From Elusimicrobiaceae bacterium (lineage in GTDB: Bacteria; Elusimicrobiota; Elusimicrobia; Elusimicrobiales; Elusimicrobiaceae): a DNA stretch of 43,486 nt. This document shows, piece by piece, positions 23,585-31,591 of the stretch. The DNA lies in assembly GCA_016281355.1 (NCBI GenBank), contig JAEEIL010000001.1, positions 1-43,486 on the forward strand, written 5' to 3'. Position numbers and translations under genes: made by a program. Under the pieces are notes generated by a model. The model made no database searches. It had not been told where the DNA came from and worked only from the letters and a program-made list of their open reading frames with translations. Positions within the stretch are counted from its first letter, which is position 1. Every line of letters starts with the position of its first letter.

Positions 23585-24795
23585 TATAAAAATTTTGTTC
23601 TTCCGCGCGGAATAATTACAATACCCGACGGATCAATAAAATAATTTTGGCTGTCTTCTTCTTTATCTAGGCCTACTTTCATACCGTTTGGTAAAACATT
23701 AAAACGGTCAATAATTGCTTTTTTGATGTGGCAATTTTTACCGATAACGCAATTATCCATAATCACGCTGTCTTCAAGAACAGCACCTTCTTCTACTACG
23801 ATATTGCTTGCCAAAACACAGTTTTTAATTATGGTTTTTTTGCTAATACGGCAACCGTTACTGATAGTACTGTTTATAACTTCACCGCCTAAATAAGCCG
23901 TAGGCGGAAGGTTATGGACTGAGGTGTTTATCGGCCAAAGCGGATTATTTAAATCAAATTTAGGTTTTTCTCCAAGCAAATCCATATTGGTTTGCCAGAA
24001 AGATTGAATAGTTCCTACATCACGCCAATAGCCCTTTTCCTCATAACTTTTAACACCGGGCAATTTTTGGGAAGGGAAATCATAAGCGAAAGTCCTGTAT
24101 TGTTTTAAAATTACCGGGATAATATTTTTACCGAAATCCAGTGACGGAATATCACAATATTTTTGTTGTAAAATTTTAAGCAAAACATTTTTGTTAAAAA
24201 TGTAGTTACCCATGGAAGCATAAGCTTTTGTAGGGTGGCCTGGGATGCATTTTGGATTGTCGGGCTTTTCTTCAAAATTTATAATTCTGTTTTGATTATC
24301 TACGGTCATTACGCCAAAAGATCTTGCTTCTTTTATTGATACGACATTTGCGGAAACGGTAACATCAGCATTATTTTTAATATGAAACTCCACCATCTTG
24401 CTGATATCCATACGGTAAATATGGTCCGCGCCGAAAATGGCAATTAAATCCGGCTCAAAATCATTTATTAAACTGATATTTTGCCTGACGGAATCGGCTG
24501 TTCCCCTATACCAAATTTCACCAAGGCGCATTTGCGGAGGAACAACAGTCAAAAAGTGATCTTTACTGATACCTTGCGTTGGCCAAGAACTGCGGACATA
24601 TTCAATCAAAGATTGCGAAAGGTATTGCACTAAAATATAGCAGGAAAAGATATTTGAATTTACAAAGTTAGACAAAACAAAATCAATAATTCTGTATTTT
24701 CCACCGAAAGGAACTGCAGGTTTTGAACGCTCTTTTGTCAGCGGGAAAAGGCGCTCCCCTTTGCCGCCTGCCATAATTATGCCGAGTATTCGCAT
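23584..24795 (-). CDS. glgC: Glucose-1-phosphate adenylyltransferase
   Basis: The 403-residue enzyme makes ADP-glucose for glycogen synthesis. The N-terminal nucleotidyltransferase domain has GGKGERLFPLTKERSKPAVP (residues 10-29), GTADSVRQN and IFGADHIYRMD. The C-terminal part (about 290-390) is a left-handed beta-helix with hexapeptide repeats (GCRISKKTIIKNCVL). Its neighbours, thyX and ybeY, are not glycogen genes, so the glycogen pathway must be completed elsewhere. It begins 8 bases after thyX. Confidence 0.96.
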   Translation of the reverse strand: MRILGIIMAGGKGERLFPLTKERSKPAVPFGGKYRIIDFVLSNFVNSNIFSCYILVQYLSQSLIEYVRSSWPTQGISKDHFLTVVPPQMRLGEIWYRGTADSVRQNISLINDFEPDLIAIFGADHIYRMDISKMVEFHIKNNADVTVSANVVSIKEARSFGVMTVDNQNRIINFEEKPDNPKCIPGHPTKAYASMGNYIFNKNVLLKILQQKYCDIPSLDFGKNIIPVILKQYRTFAYDFPSQKLPGVKSYEEKGYWRDVGTIQSFWQTNMDLLGEKPKFDLNNPLWPINTSVHNLPPTAYLGGEVINSTISNGCRISKKTIIKNCVLASNIVVEEGAVLEDSVIMDNCVIGKNCHIKKAIIDRFNVLPNGMKVGLDKEEDSQNYFIDPSGIVIIPRGRTKFL

Positions 24796-24803
24796 AAAAA
24801 CTC

Positions 24804-25493
24804 CTATTTATCTTGTAATTTTAGATTTTCAAATGCTTGCCAGGTCCAGGGTAATTTTTCTTTAAAAATCTTTTTAATTGCTTCCGCATATTGGCGGATT
24901 TCATATTGGGCATGACTGTCTGCACGGAGTTTAATAAAATTAAGTAAAGCACGAGCATTTATAGTCCAATAAAATTGTGTATATTGGCTGACGGGCAAAA
25001 CACAACGTGCCATTTCGCGTGCGACGCCTGCCGCCAAAAGTTTTTTGTAACTTTCATAAGAGTTTTCAACGCTCTTATTATAAATCTCAAGCAAGGCTTT
25101 GTTATCAAGGTCTTTACTAACCACGCTACCCTGGCGGTTTGCGATATCTTGTACGCGGAATTCAGTGGGAATATAAAATTCGTCTTTAACTTCCGTATAA
25201 CGTGCACTGATTTCATTATAGGAACAAATGCGGTGGCGCATCCATTGACGTGCGACGAAAATAGGACATTTAATGTGAAATTGAAAACAACAATGTTCAA
25301 AAGGGGAGTGGTGATCGTGTTCAACTAAATACTTGATTAAAAGTTTATCTTTTTCTTCACCTTTACTTACACCGCCGAAGGAAACGCGAGCAGAACTTAC
25401 CGCCCTAAGATCAGAGCCCATAAAATCGACTAATTTAACAAAGCCTTTATCTAAAACTTCAATATAATTTTCTTGGGGGGTATTGTTTTGCAT
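24804..25493 (-). CDS. thyX: Flavin-dependent thymidylate synthase
   Basis: The 229-residue enzyme makes dTMP from dUMP using FAD, methylene-tetrahydrofolate and NADPH. The ThyX signature RHRICSYNEISARY is complete (RHRxxSxNExSxRY). Other family features are the HDHHSPFEH segment near the N-terminus and RADSHAQYEIR near the end. AAGGAG precedes the ATG. It is the first gene of the thyX-glgC-ybeY operon. Confidence 0.97.
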   Translation of the reverse strand: MQNNTPQENYIEVLDKGFVKLVDFMGSDLRAVSSARVSFGGVSKGEEKDKLLIKYLVEHDHHSPFEHCCFQFHIKCPIFVARQWMRHRICSYNEISARYTEVKDEFYIPTEFRVQDIANRQGSVVSKDLDNKALLEIYNKSVENSYESYKKLLAAGVAREMARCVLPVSQYTQFYWTINARALLNFIKLRADSHAQYEIRQYAEAIKKIFKEKLPWTWQAFENLKLQDK

Positions 25494-25523
25494 AATGTCT
25501 CCTTAAATGGTAATTCTAAACAT

Positions 25524-25552
25524 ATTGTATATTATTTATCGTACTTTTGCAC
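25524..25552 (-). promoter_or_regulatory. Possible thyX promoter
   Basis: On the minus strand GTGCAA and TACAAT are separated by 17 bases, about 30 bases before the thyX start. Both hexamers are imperfect. Confidence 0.4.
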
Positions 25553-25567
25553 ATGTTGTGCCGTATA

Positions 25568-25593
25568 AGGCCTTAATTTGCTAGAATAGTAGT
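25568..25593 (+). repeat. 26-bp direct repeat, copy 1, with extended -10 before the radical SAM gene
   Basis: This copy runs from AGGCCTTAAT to AATAGTAGT and is identical to 28734-28759. It contains TGCTAGAAT, an extended -10 element, whose last base is 6 nt before the GTG start of the radical SAM gene. It may therefore be a promoter for a leaderless mRNA and also one boundary of a mobile or duplicated module. Confidence 0.9.
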
Positions 25594-26913
25594 GTGAAAC
25601 AGAAGACAAAAGCAATATGCCCCGTCTGCTTAGAAACGGTAGATGCCGTAAAAGAGCAGAAAGGAAACAATGTTTGGTTGCATAAGAATTGCCCCAAACA
25701 CGGAACATTTTCAGTCCAAATAGCCAAAGACGCTCAACGCTTTTTTGATAAAACATATGACGTTGAAGGAAAACCGTTTAAAGCCATAACTTCTTTTAAC
25801 GGTAATTGCGGCGACGATTGCGGTTGGTGCGAAAAACATAAACAACATATTTGCACCGGTCTTATTGAAATAACCGATGCCTGTAATTTATCTTGCCCGA
25901 TTTGTTACTTCGGTAAAAAAGCACATAAACATATTCCCGCAGAAGAATTTGAGTCACGCTTACAAACTCTTCTTACCGTTGAAAAAGGGCATTTGGATGT
26001 CCTCCAAATCAGCGGAGGGGAATGTTTATTGCACCCTCAACTTAAAGAGATTTTGCAAATTGCTTTGAAGGAAGATATAGGCCGTATTTTAATTAATACC
26101 AACGGTATTAATTTGCTTACGGATACAGTAATATTTGATTTTATTAAACAGCATAAAGACCGTATAGAAATTTATCTGCAATTTGACGGATTTGATGACA
26201 ATGTTTATAAAACACTTCGCGGTAAAACACTCTTGAAACAAAAACAAGATATTTTAGAAAAATTAAACAAAGCCGAAATTAAAATATGCTTGGCAGTTAC
26301 CGTGTATCAAGAAAATTTAAAAGAAATACCTGCTATTTTACAGTTAGCGGTAGATTTAAAACATATATCGGGCATTACTTTTCAACGTTTAACAAAAGTG
26401 GGTAGTGCGACAGGCACAAAGATACCTTCCGTATTACAGGAAGATATTTTGTTGGCTATTGAAAATAGCGGATATATGAAGTATAAAGACTTAATCCCTT
26501 TACCTTGTTCACATGAAAACTGTACCAGTTTAGGTTTTTTGTTTTGCCAAGGTAAAAAGGTTTATTCTTTGGGCGATTATGTTGATTATTCCAAATGCAA
26601 AACACAAATATCTAACCGCATTGCTTTTGATAAAACAATTTTAGATTACATGAAAAAGAATGTTTGTAAATGTTTCGTCGGGCGTGTGTTGGGTGGAAAT
26701 TTTATGTTGGATAAATTGCAGGAATTTGCACAAGGGAACGGCTCTTGCCATAAAGATATGAAAATCGTACGCATCATAGTAAAAAATTTTATGGATGCCG
26801 ATACTTTTGATTGGCAACGCGCTCAAAAATGTTGTACGGGTGTAAGTGTCGGGAACGGTAAAGTTATTCCGTTCTGCATACACAACACATTAAAAGGAAA
26901 AATAAAATGGTAG
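25594..26913 (+). CDS. Radical SAM protein of the tetraether-lipid-synthase (Tes)-like group
   Basis: The 439-residue protein has the radical SAM cluster motif CNLSCPIC (C97, C101, C104). Before it come a zinc-finger-like segment CPVC...NCPKHG (C9, C12, C33) and CGDDCGWCEKHKQH (C72, C76, C79). After it come more Cys groups, including PCSHENC, CKCF and KCC near the end. The N-terminal Cys/His layout and the PCSHENC segment match my recollection of the family that includes archaeal tetraether lipid synthase, which joins lipid tails. GTG is taken as the start; no Shine-Dalgarno site is present. Neighbours are Lgt-like and ICMT-like membrane proteins. Substrate not known. Confidence 0.82.
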   Translation: MKQKTKAICPVCLETVDAVKEQKGNNVWLHKNCPKHGTFSVQIAKDAQRFFDKTYDVEGKPFKAITSFNGNCGDDCGWCEKHKQHICTGLIEITDACNLSCPICYFGKKAHKHIPAEEFESRLQTLLTVEKGHLDVLQISGGECLLHPQLKEILQIALKEDIGRILINTNGINLLTDTVIFDFIKQHKDRIEIYLQFDGFDDNVYKTLRGKTLLKQKQDILEKLNKAEIKICLAVTVYQENLKEIPAILQLAVDLKHISGITFQRLTKVGSATGTKIPSVLQEDILLAIENSGYMKYKDLIPLPCSHENCTSLGFLFCQGKKVYSLGDYVDYSKCKTQISNRIAFDKTILDYMKKNVCKCFVGRVLGGNFMLDKLQEFAQGNGSCHKDMKIVRIIVKNFMDADTFDWQRAQKCCTGVSVGNGKVIPFCIHNTLKGKIKW

Positions 26914-27125
26914 AAAAAAATAATCAATCTGAAGAACAAGATTATCAGGAATTACAGCGAATATTATCGCAAAAACCTAAAGATAATCGGATAAATACTC
27001 CGACGGAAAAAACTTCAACAGGCAAAAAGATAGGGATAGTTGTTTTAATTATACTTGGTGTAGTAATTGCAATACCTTTCTTATTGTTTATTGCTTGTTT
27101 GGGCATGATTGTAGTTTCTAATTAA
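26907..27125 (+). CDS. Small single-pass membrane protein of the radical SAM module
   Basis: The 72-residue product has a polar N-terminus of about 43 residues. One strong membrane helix (about 45-70) ends at the C-terminus. It overlaps the radical SAM gene by 7 bases, has AAGGA before its ATG, and is followed after 2 bases by the Lgt-like gene. The tight packing argues it is real and works with them, perhaps as a membrane tether. No family recognised. Confidence 0.7.
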   Translation: MVEKNNQSEEQDYQELQRILSQKPKDNRINTPTEKTSTGKKIGIVVLIILGVVIAIPFLLFIACLGMIVVSN

Positions 27126-27127
27126 TT

Positions 27128-27763
27128 ATGTTAGCATATGCAATTTGTTCTTCTATCGGTTTAGCGGTAGGCGGATTGGCTGCTTGGAAATTGCCCATGC
27201 AACGCCCTCCGCAAGAGGTACGTTTGCCTTATTATACTTGTGCTTTTATAGGGGCCATTTTAGGGGCAAAAATACCTATTTGGCTGTCTTACGGCTTTGC
27301 AGATTATATAATCCAAGGCAAAAGTGTGATGGGCGGTATTTTGGGGGCCTTTTTGGCAATAAATTTATATAAAGCATGTTCACGTCATAAAGGTGGTTTT
27401 GGGGGGCGTTTTGTGATTCCTTTAGCAATTGCTATCGGTTTCGGTAAAATAGGTTGTTATTTAAACGGATGTTGCGGTGGCACTTTAACTTTCCCGGTAC
27501 AACTTATAGAGAGTATGTTTCAGTTTATATCGGCAATTTGTTTATATAAATTTTATCAGCATACAAAAAGGCCTGATTTATTATTCCCCGTTTATTTGCT
27601 TGCTTATTTAAGTATGCGTTTTGTAATTGAATTTTGGCGTATAGAACCGCGTGTTTTGTTTGGGTTTACCGTATATCAATATTTAGCATTAATTTTCATC
27701 CCCGTATGTATTTTAATTATTTGGAGGCGTTCCCATGTTAACATGGTTGTTGCAGGCAAGTAA
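27128..27763 (+). CDS. Lgt-like (prolipoprotein diacylglyceryl transferase family) membrane protein
   Basis: The 211-residue product has about seven membrane helices and the general Lgt pattern, with MGGILGA (about 68-74) and GFGKIGCYLNGCCGG (about 104-118). Genuine Lgt transfers diacylglycerol from phosphatidylglycerol to lipoproteins and uses a His-Gly-Gly motif and a conserved Arg before GCF/GNF. Here the His is Met and the Arg is Lys (K107), and the protein is about 50-80 residues shorter. So it is probably not the housekeeping Lgt. A role in phospholipid handling with the radical SAM protein is inferred. Confidence 0.82.
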   Translation: MLAYAICSSIGLAVGGLAAWKLPMQRPPQEVRLPYYTCAFIGAILGAKIPIWLSYGFADYIIQGKSVMGGILGAFLAINLYKACSRHKGGFGGRFVIPLAIAIGFGKIGCYLNGCCGGTLTFPVQLIESMFQFISAICLYKFYQHTKRPDLLFPVYLLAYLSMRFVIEFWRIEPRVLFGFTVYQYLALIFIPVCILIIWRRSHVNMVVAGK

Positions 27764-28724
27764 AAATGCCCAGAACCCAATACTTTTTTTAATAGGTATT
27801 GCTTTGGTATATATAACCGGTGTTGTTCTTTTAGCTGCTGTTATATGGAAATTTTATCAATATGAAGAAGGCCAAACTCCGAGAGTTGAAAAGAAAAATA
27901 AACATTTCTTTTCAACACGGGAAATGTTGCTTTTGGTATTAATACTTTTTCCCTTTTGGATAGGTTCTTGGGGGCAAGTGTATTTACCGAAAATTGCTAA
28001 TTATTTCTTCTTTGCCATAGGTTCATTTTGTGTAATATTTGCTACCGCTTGGCATATTAGGGCTAAATTCAATATAGGTCTTTTATGGTCAGATGATATA
28101 GAAATTAAAGAAAAACACCCCTTGCAAACTACCGGTGCTTATGCTTTGGCAAGGCACCCTATGTATGCTTCTTTACTGTTGTGGTGTTGGGGTTGCAGTT
28201 TTGTTATGGCAAATGCCGTTACTATGATTCTTGTAAGTGCTTTGTTTTTGCCTTTAATGTATAGACGTGCTAAAGCGGAAGAAAAATTGCTTTTAGAGAA
28301 GAACCGTGATTATTTGTTATATCAAAAAAATGTGCGCATGTTAAGCATTACTTTAGGTGGTTTTAATAGCATAATAGTTCGCCTTATAATTGCTTTGATT
28401 TTGCTTTATTGCACGGCACTTAATTTGATAAATTTACCGGTTCTGTTCGGGTTTGTTTTTATCCATCTTTATTTGGGATATAGTTTAATACCGGAGAAAA
28501 CGGCCTTTTCTTATCGTTCTAAATCGGGGATGATGCTGATATTTGGGTTGCTCGGTTTATATTTTCATCACGCTTTCTTTTGCTTTTTTTACGTAATAAT
28601 TGCCATGTGCCTTTATGGTCTTAAGTGGAATTGCCCTTGTATGTTGGTATATGAAAAATACCATGGTTGCCCTTGTTTCGCTTTGCTGAAAAAATGCAGT
28701 TTGCGTAAAAAAGCGGACAGATAA
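27735..28724 (+). CDS. ICMT/PEMT-like membrane methyltransferase with Cys-rich C-terminal end
   Basis: The 329-residue product has an N-terminal helix. A four-helix methyltransferase domain follows, with GAYALARHPMYASLLLW (about 134-150) and EEKLLLEKNRDYLLYQ, the hallmarks of isoprenylcysteine carboxyl / phospholipid methyltransferases. After about residue 205 come additional helices and a short end with seven cysteines (CPCMLVYEKYHGCPCFALLKKC region and CSLR). GGAGG lies 7 bases before the ATG, and the start overlaps the Lgt-like gene by 29 bases. The substrate could be a lipid head group or an acidic end group; not determined. Confidence 0.82.
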   Translation: MLTWLLQASKNAQNPILFLIGIALVYITGVVLLAAVIWKFYQYEEGQTPRVEKKNKHFFSTREMLLLVLILFPFWIGSWGQVYLPKIANYFFFAIGSFCVIFATAWHIRAKFNIGLLWSDDIEIKEKHPLQTTGAYALARHPMYASLLLWCWGCSFVMANAVTMILVSALFLPLMYRRAKAEEKLLLEKNRDYLLYQKNVRMLSITLGGFNSIIVRLIIALILLYCTALNLINLPVLFGFVFIHLYLGYSLIPEKTAFSYRSKSGMMLIFGLLGLYFHHAFFCFFYVIIAMCLYGLKWNCPCMLVYEKYHGCPCFALLKKCSLRKKADR

Positions 28725-28733
28725 ACACGAAGC

Positions 28734-28759
28734 AGGCCTTAATTTGCTAGAATAGTAGT
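28734..28759 (+). repeat. 26-bp direct repeat, copy 2, with extended -10 before nadK
   Basis: This copy is identical to 25568-25593. Its TGCTAGAAT element ends 8 nt before the nadK ATG, and nadK has no Shine-Dalgarno site. It is probably the original nadK promoter. Confidence 0.9.
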
Positions 28760-28761
28760 AT

Positions 28762-29589
28762 ATGGAACTTAAGAATATAGCCCTATTTTTCAATTCAAAA
28801 CGCGAAAGTTGTTCTAAAGCAGCAAAAGAGTTAAAAGCAAGTTTTGAAAAAGAGCAGATAAAAACCAAAATACTATCTTACGATAACCCAAAGATTGATA
28901 AAAATATTGATTTAATATTTTCACTCGGTGGGGATGGTTCTTTGCTTAAAATAGTACGTAAATCCGCACACCATAAAATAAAAATACTTGGGCTTAACTT
29001 CGGGCATCTTGGGTTTTTAACTTACGATAAACAAGCAAATATAAAAGAACTTTTAAAGGCTTTAAAAGCAGATAAATTTTGCCTTCAGGAAAGGGCTTTA
29101 TTAGACGTGCAAGTTATAAGAAATAAAAAAATTGCTTTTAAAGGCATAGCACTAAATGAGTGTACAATAAAATCAAACAAAGCACGTGCCATACACTTAA
29201 ATACCTTTTATGAGAAGAGTGAACTTAAAGAATATTTTGCCGACGGCTTAATGCTTTGCACCCCAACAGGTTCCACCGCTTATAATTTGGCGGCCGGCGG
29301 GCCGATACTTGAACCTTCTTTAGAAGCCTTTACCTTAACACCTATTTGCCCGCATACTTTGGCACAAAGGCCTTTGGTTTTGAAATTGAATTCCCCTTTA
29401 TTTGTAAACGGGCAGGAAGAATCACATCTTTGTTTGGATGGGCAAGTGTTTTTTAAATTATCCAAAAAAGACAGGGTGCAAATAAAAAGAAGCCCATTAA
29501 ATGCTAAAATAATTTTTGCTAAAGATTATGATTTTTTTAAACTCTTAACCCAAAAATTAACTTGGGGCGGTAACTGTAAAAATGCTTAA
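28762..29589 (+). CDS. nadK: NAD kinase
   Basis: The 275-residue enzyme phosphorylates NAD to NADP. It has GGDG (residues 56-59), the FGHLGFL segment, LNECTIK, and the TPTGSTAYNLAAGGP signature near the middle. Length is typical of the bacterial enzyme. No Shine-Dalgarno site is present and the -10 is close to the ATG, so the mRNA may be leaderless. The end overlaps recN by 8 bases; nadK-recN is a common bacterial gene pair. Confidence 0.97.
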   Translation: MELKNIALFFNSKRESCSKAAKELKASFEKEQIKTKILSYDNPKIDKNIDLIFSLGGDGSLLKIVRKSAHHKIKILGLNFGHLGFLTYDKQANIKELLKALKADKFCLQERALLDVQVIRNKKIAFKGIALNECTIKSNKARAIHLNTFYEKSELKEYFADGLMLCTPTGSTAYNLAAGGPILEPSLEAFTLTPICPHTLAQRPLVLKLNSPLFVNGQEESHLCLDGQVFFKLSKKDRVQIKRSPLNAKIIFAKDYDFFKLLTQKLTWGGNCKNA

Positions 29590-31228
29590 AAATATTGCTA
29601 TAAAAAATTTTGCTTTAATTGATAATTTAACTTTGGAACTTTCCAAAGGGTTGAACATTTTTACAGGTGAAACAGGTGCCGGTAAATCAATAGTAATTGA
29701 AGCTTTAAGTTTTGTTTTGGGTGCGCGCGGCGATAGTGGCCTTATCAAGCAAGGTGCAAATAAAATGGAAGTTTCCGCCGCTTTCGAAGGGGTTGTTTGG
29801 CCGCAAAATATTAAACAAAAATATAATTTGGGAAGTATTTTAAATTTATACCGTTCTTTAGATTTACACGGTAAAAATACTGTTAAAGTTAACGGGAAAA
29901 ATTACAGTGTGCAGGCATTAAACGAAATCGGTAATTCTTTAATTGATTTCCACGGCCAGCACGAACACCAAAAACTTTTTAACTCGGCAGAACATTTAAC
30001 TTTGCTTGATAATTATGCTAAAAACGAAAAACTTTTAAAAGAAACCGAAGAAGTCTATAAAGAATATCAAATCTTAAAAGCCAAGGCCGATGCCGCTAAA
30101 ATGAGTGAGGAAGAAAAAGCACGCCTTTTAGATCTTTATTCTTATCAGTTAAAAGAAATTAAAGATGCCAATTTAAAACAGGGAGAGGAAGAAGAAATAA
30201 ATGAAAAACTTCCCTCTTTAAAATATGCCGGGCATTTAAAAGAAAGTGCAAAAGATTTATGTGACTTGCTTGATAGTGAAGGTGCCGCTTGCGAGCGTTT
30301 AAATAAAGCCGCGCAAATTTTGGAAGATATGGCCCAAACAGATAAAAGCCTTGAAGATCTTGCGAAAGAACTTGCACAAACCGCAAACAGTGCACAGGAA
30401 ATTACTTCCGCTTTGGTTGATTATGCGGAAACATTAGATATTGACCCTCAAGTTTTGGATAATCTTTTAAGCCGTCAGGAAGAAATTAAAAAAATAAAAC
30501 AAAAATATGGTCCGACTTTAGAAGACGTTTTTAATAAACAAACTGAGTTGGAAAACAAATTAAATGCTTTACAAAATGCCGAGGAAAATATTCAAACATT
30601 GAACAAAGCACTTGAAAAGCAGGCCCAAAAACTTATATCTTGTAGTGAGGGCTTAAGGAGTCAACGCAGGAAAGCCGCTAAGCTTTTAAGCGAACAAGTG
30701 GTTAAAGAAATTAAACCGCTCGGTTTCAGTGAAGTTCGCTTTGAAGCGGCGTTAGAACCTTTAGATTTCCCGGGCCCGAAAGGTTTTGATAAAGCGGAAT
30801 TTTTATTTTCCGCAAATGCCGGGCAAAGTTTACGCCCTTTAAGGAATATTGCAAGCGGTGGGGAAATTTCCCGTTTAATGCTTGGTTTAAAGGTGCTTTT
30901 GGCCGGGGATGTTCAAACCATGATCTTTGATGAAGTGGATACAGGTATCAGCGGAAATACAGCAAAACTTGTTGGTAAAAGTTTAGCCAAATTAGCTAAA
31001 AACCGCCAAGTACTTTGTGTTACACATTTAGCACAAGTGGCTGCCTTTGCAAATAAACATCTTAGGGTGGAAAAGTTTGCAAAACAGGGTAAAACCGCTA
31101 TCAGCGTTTTGGCTTTAGAGGACAAAGATAAAGCCCTTGAAATTGCCCGTATGATAGGTAGCACAGATGCAAACAGTGCAGGTTTTAAGCATGCCTGCGA
31201 ATTACTAAAAGAAGCAAATAATGCTTAA
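29582..31228 (+). CDS. recN: DNA repair protein RecN
   Basis: The 548-residue SMC-like ATPase helps repair double-strand breaks. The Walker A is GETGAGKS (about 31-38). It is followed by a two-arm coiled coil (about 145-380), the ABC signature ASGGEISRLML and Walker B TMIFDEVDTGISG. The fusion of head domains through a short coiled coil gives the usual RecN length. The ATG overlaps nadK. Confidence 0.97.
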   Translation: MLKNIAIKNFALIDNLTLELSKGLNIFTGETGAGKSIVIEALSFVLGARGDSGLIKQGANKMEVSAAFEGVVWPQNIKQKYNLGSILNLYRSLDLHGKNTVKVNGKNYSVQALNEIGNSLIDFHGQHEHQKLFNSAEHLTLLDNYAKNEKLLKETEEVYKEYQILKAKADAAKMSEEEKARLLDLYSYQLKEIKDANLKQGEEEEINEKLPSLKYAGHLKESAKDLCDLLDSEGAACERLNKAAQILEDMAQTDKSLEDLAKELAQTANSAQEITSALVDYAETLDIDPQVLDNLLSRQEEIKKIKQKYGPTLEDVFNKQTELENKLNALQNAEENIQTLNKALEKQAQKLISCSEGLRSQRRKAAKLLSEQVVKEIKPLGFSEVRFEAALEPLDFPGPKGFDKAEFLFSANAGQSLRPLRNIASGGEISRLMLGLKVLLAGDVQTMIFDEVDTGISGNTAKLVGKSLAKLAKNRQVLCVTHLAQVAAFANKHLRVEKFAKQGKTAISVLALEDKDKALEIARMIGSTDANSAGFKHACELLKEANNA

Positions 31229-31241
31229 ATAAGGAGAAATT

Positions 31242-31553
31242 ATGAAAGAAGAAAATCAAATAAACGAATCTAATAAATGCAATAAAAAACCTTGCCTTTG
31301 CCACAAAATTTTGGGGTTGAAAGGTTTATCAATGATATACAAAGTGTTAAGCATAATTGTAATCTTGGTAATGTTTTATATTTTAGGTACAGGCTGGTAT
31401 GAAATAATCAAGGAAAAATTACCTATGGGGCAAGCATTCTTATGGACATTCCAGGTTATTATTACTTATTTATTTTATGCACTCATATTATTTACTATCT
31501 CAAAAGTATTAAAAGTTCTTAAAAAAATTAAATACGCAGTAAGTAATAAATAG
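31242..31553 (+). CDS. Small two-helix membrane protein of unknown function
   Basis: The 103-residue product has a Cys-containing, basic N-terminus (KCNKKPCLCHK). Two membrane helices follow (about 34-54 and 62-85), then a lysine-rich tail. AAGGAG precedes the ATG, and it follows recN by 13 bases. No family recognised. The N-terminal cysteines may bind a metal or be chance. Confidence 0.65.
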   Translation: MKEENQINESNKCNKKPCLCHKILGLKGLSMIYKVLSIIVILVMFYILGTGWYEIIKEKLPMGQAFLWTFQVIITYLFYALILFTISKVLKVLKKIKYAVSNK

Positions 31554-31560
31554 TTGTTTA

Positions 31561-31585
31561 CCGCGCCTTGTTTATCAGGGCGCGG
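31561..31585 (+). other. GC-rich hairpin just before the barrel-protein start codon
   Basis: CCGCGCCTTG pairs with CAGGGCGCGG (one wobble pair) around TTTAT. It ends 6 bases before the next ATG. There is no T-run after it. It could terminate the recN transcript weakly, or control initiation of the downstream gene, which has no Shine-Dalgarno site. Confidence 0.55.
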
Positions 31586-31591
31586 ATTATT

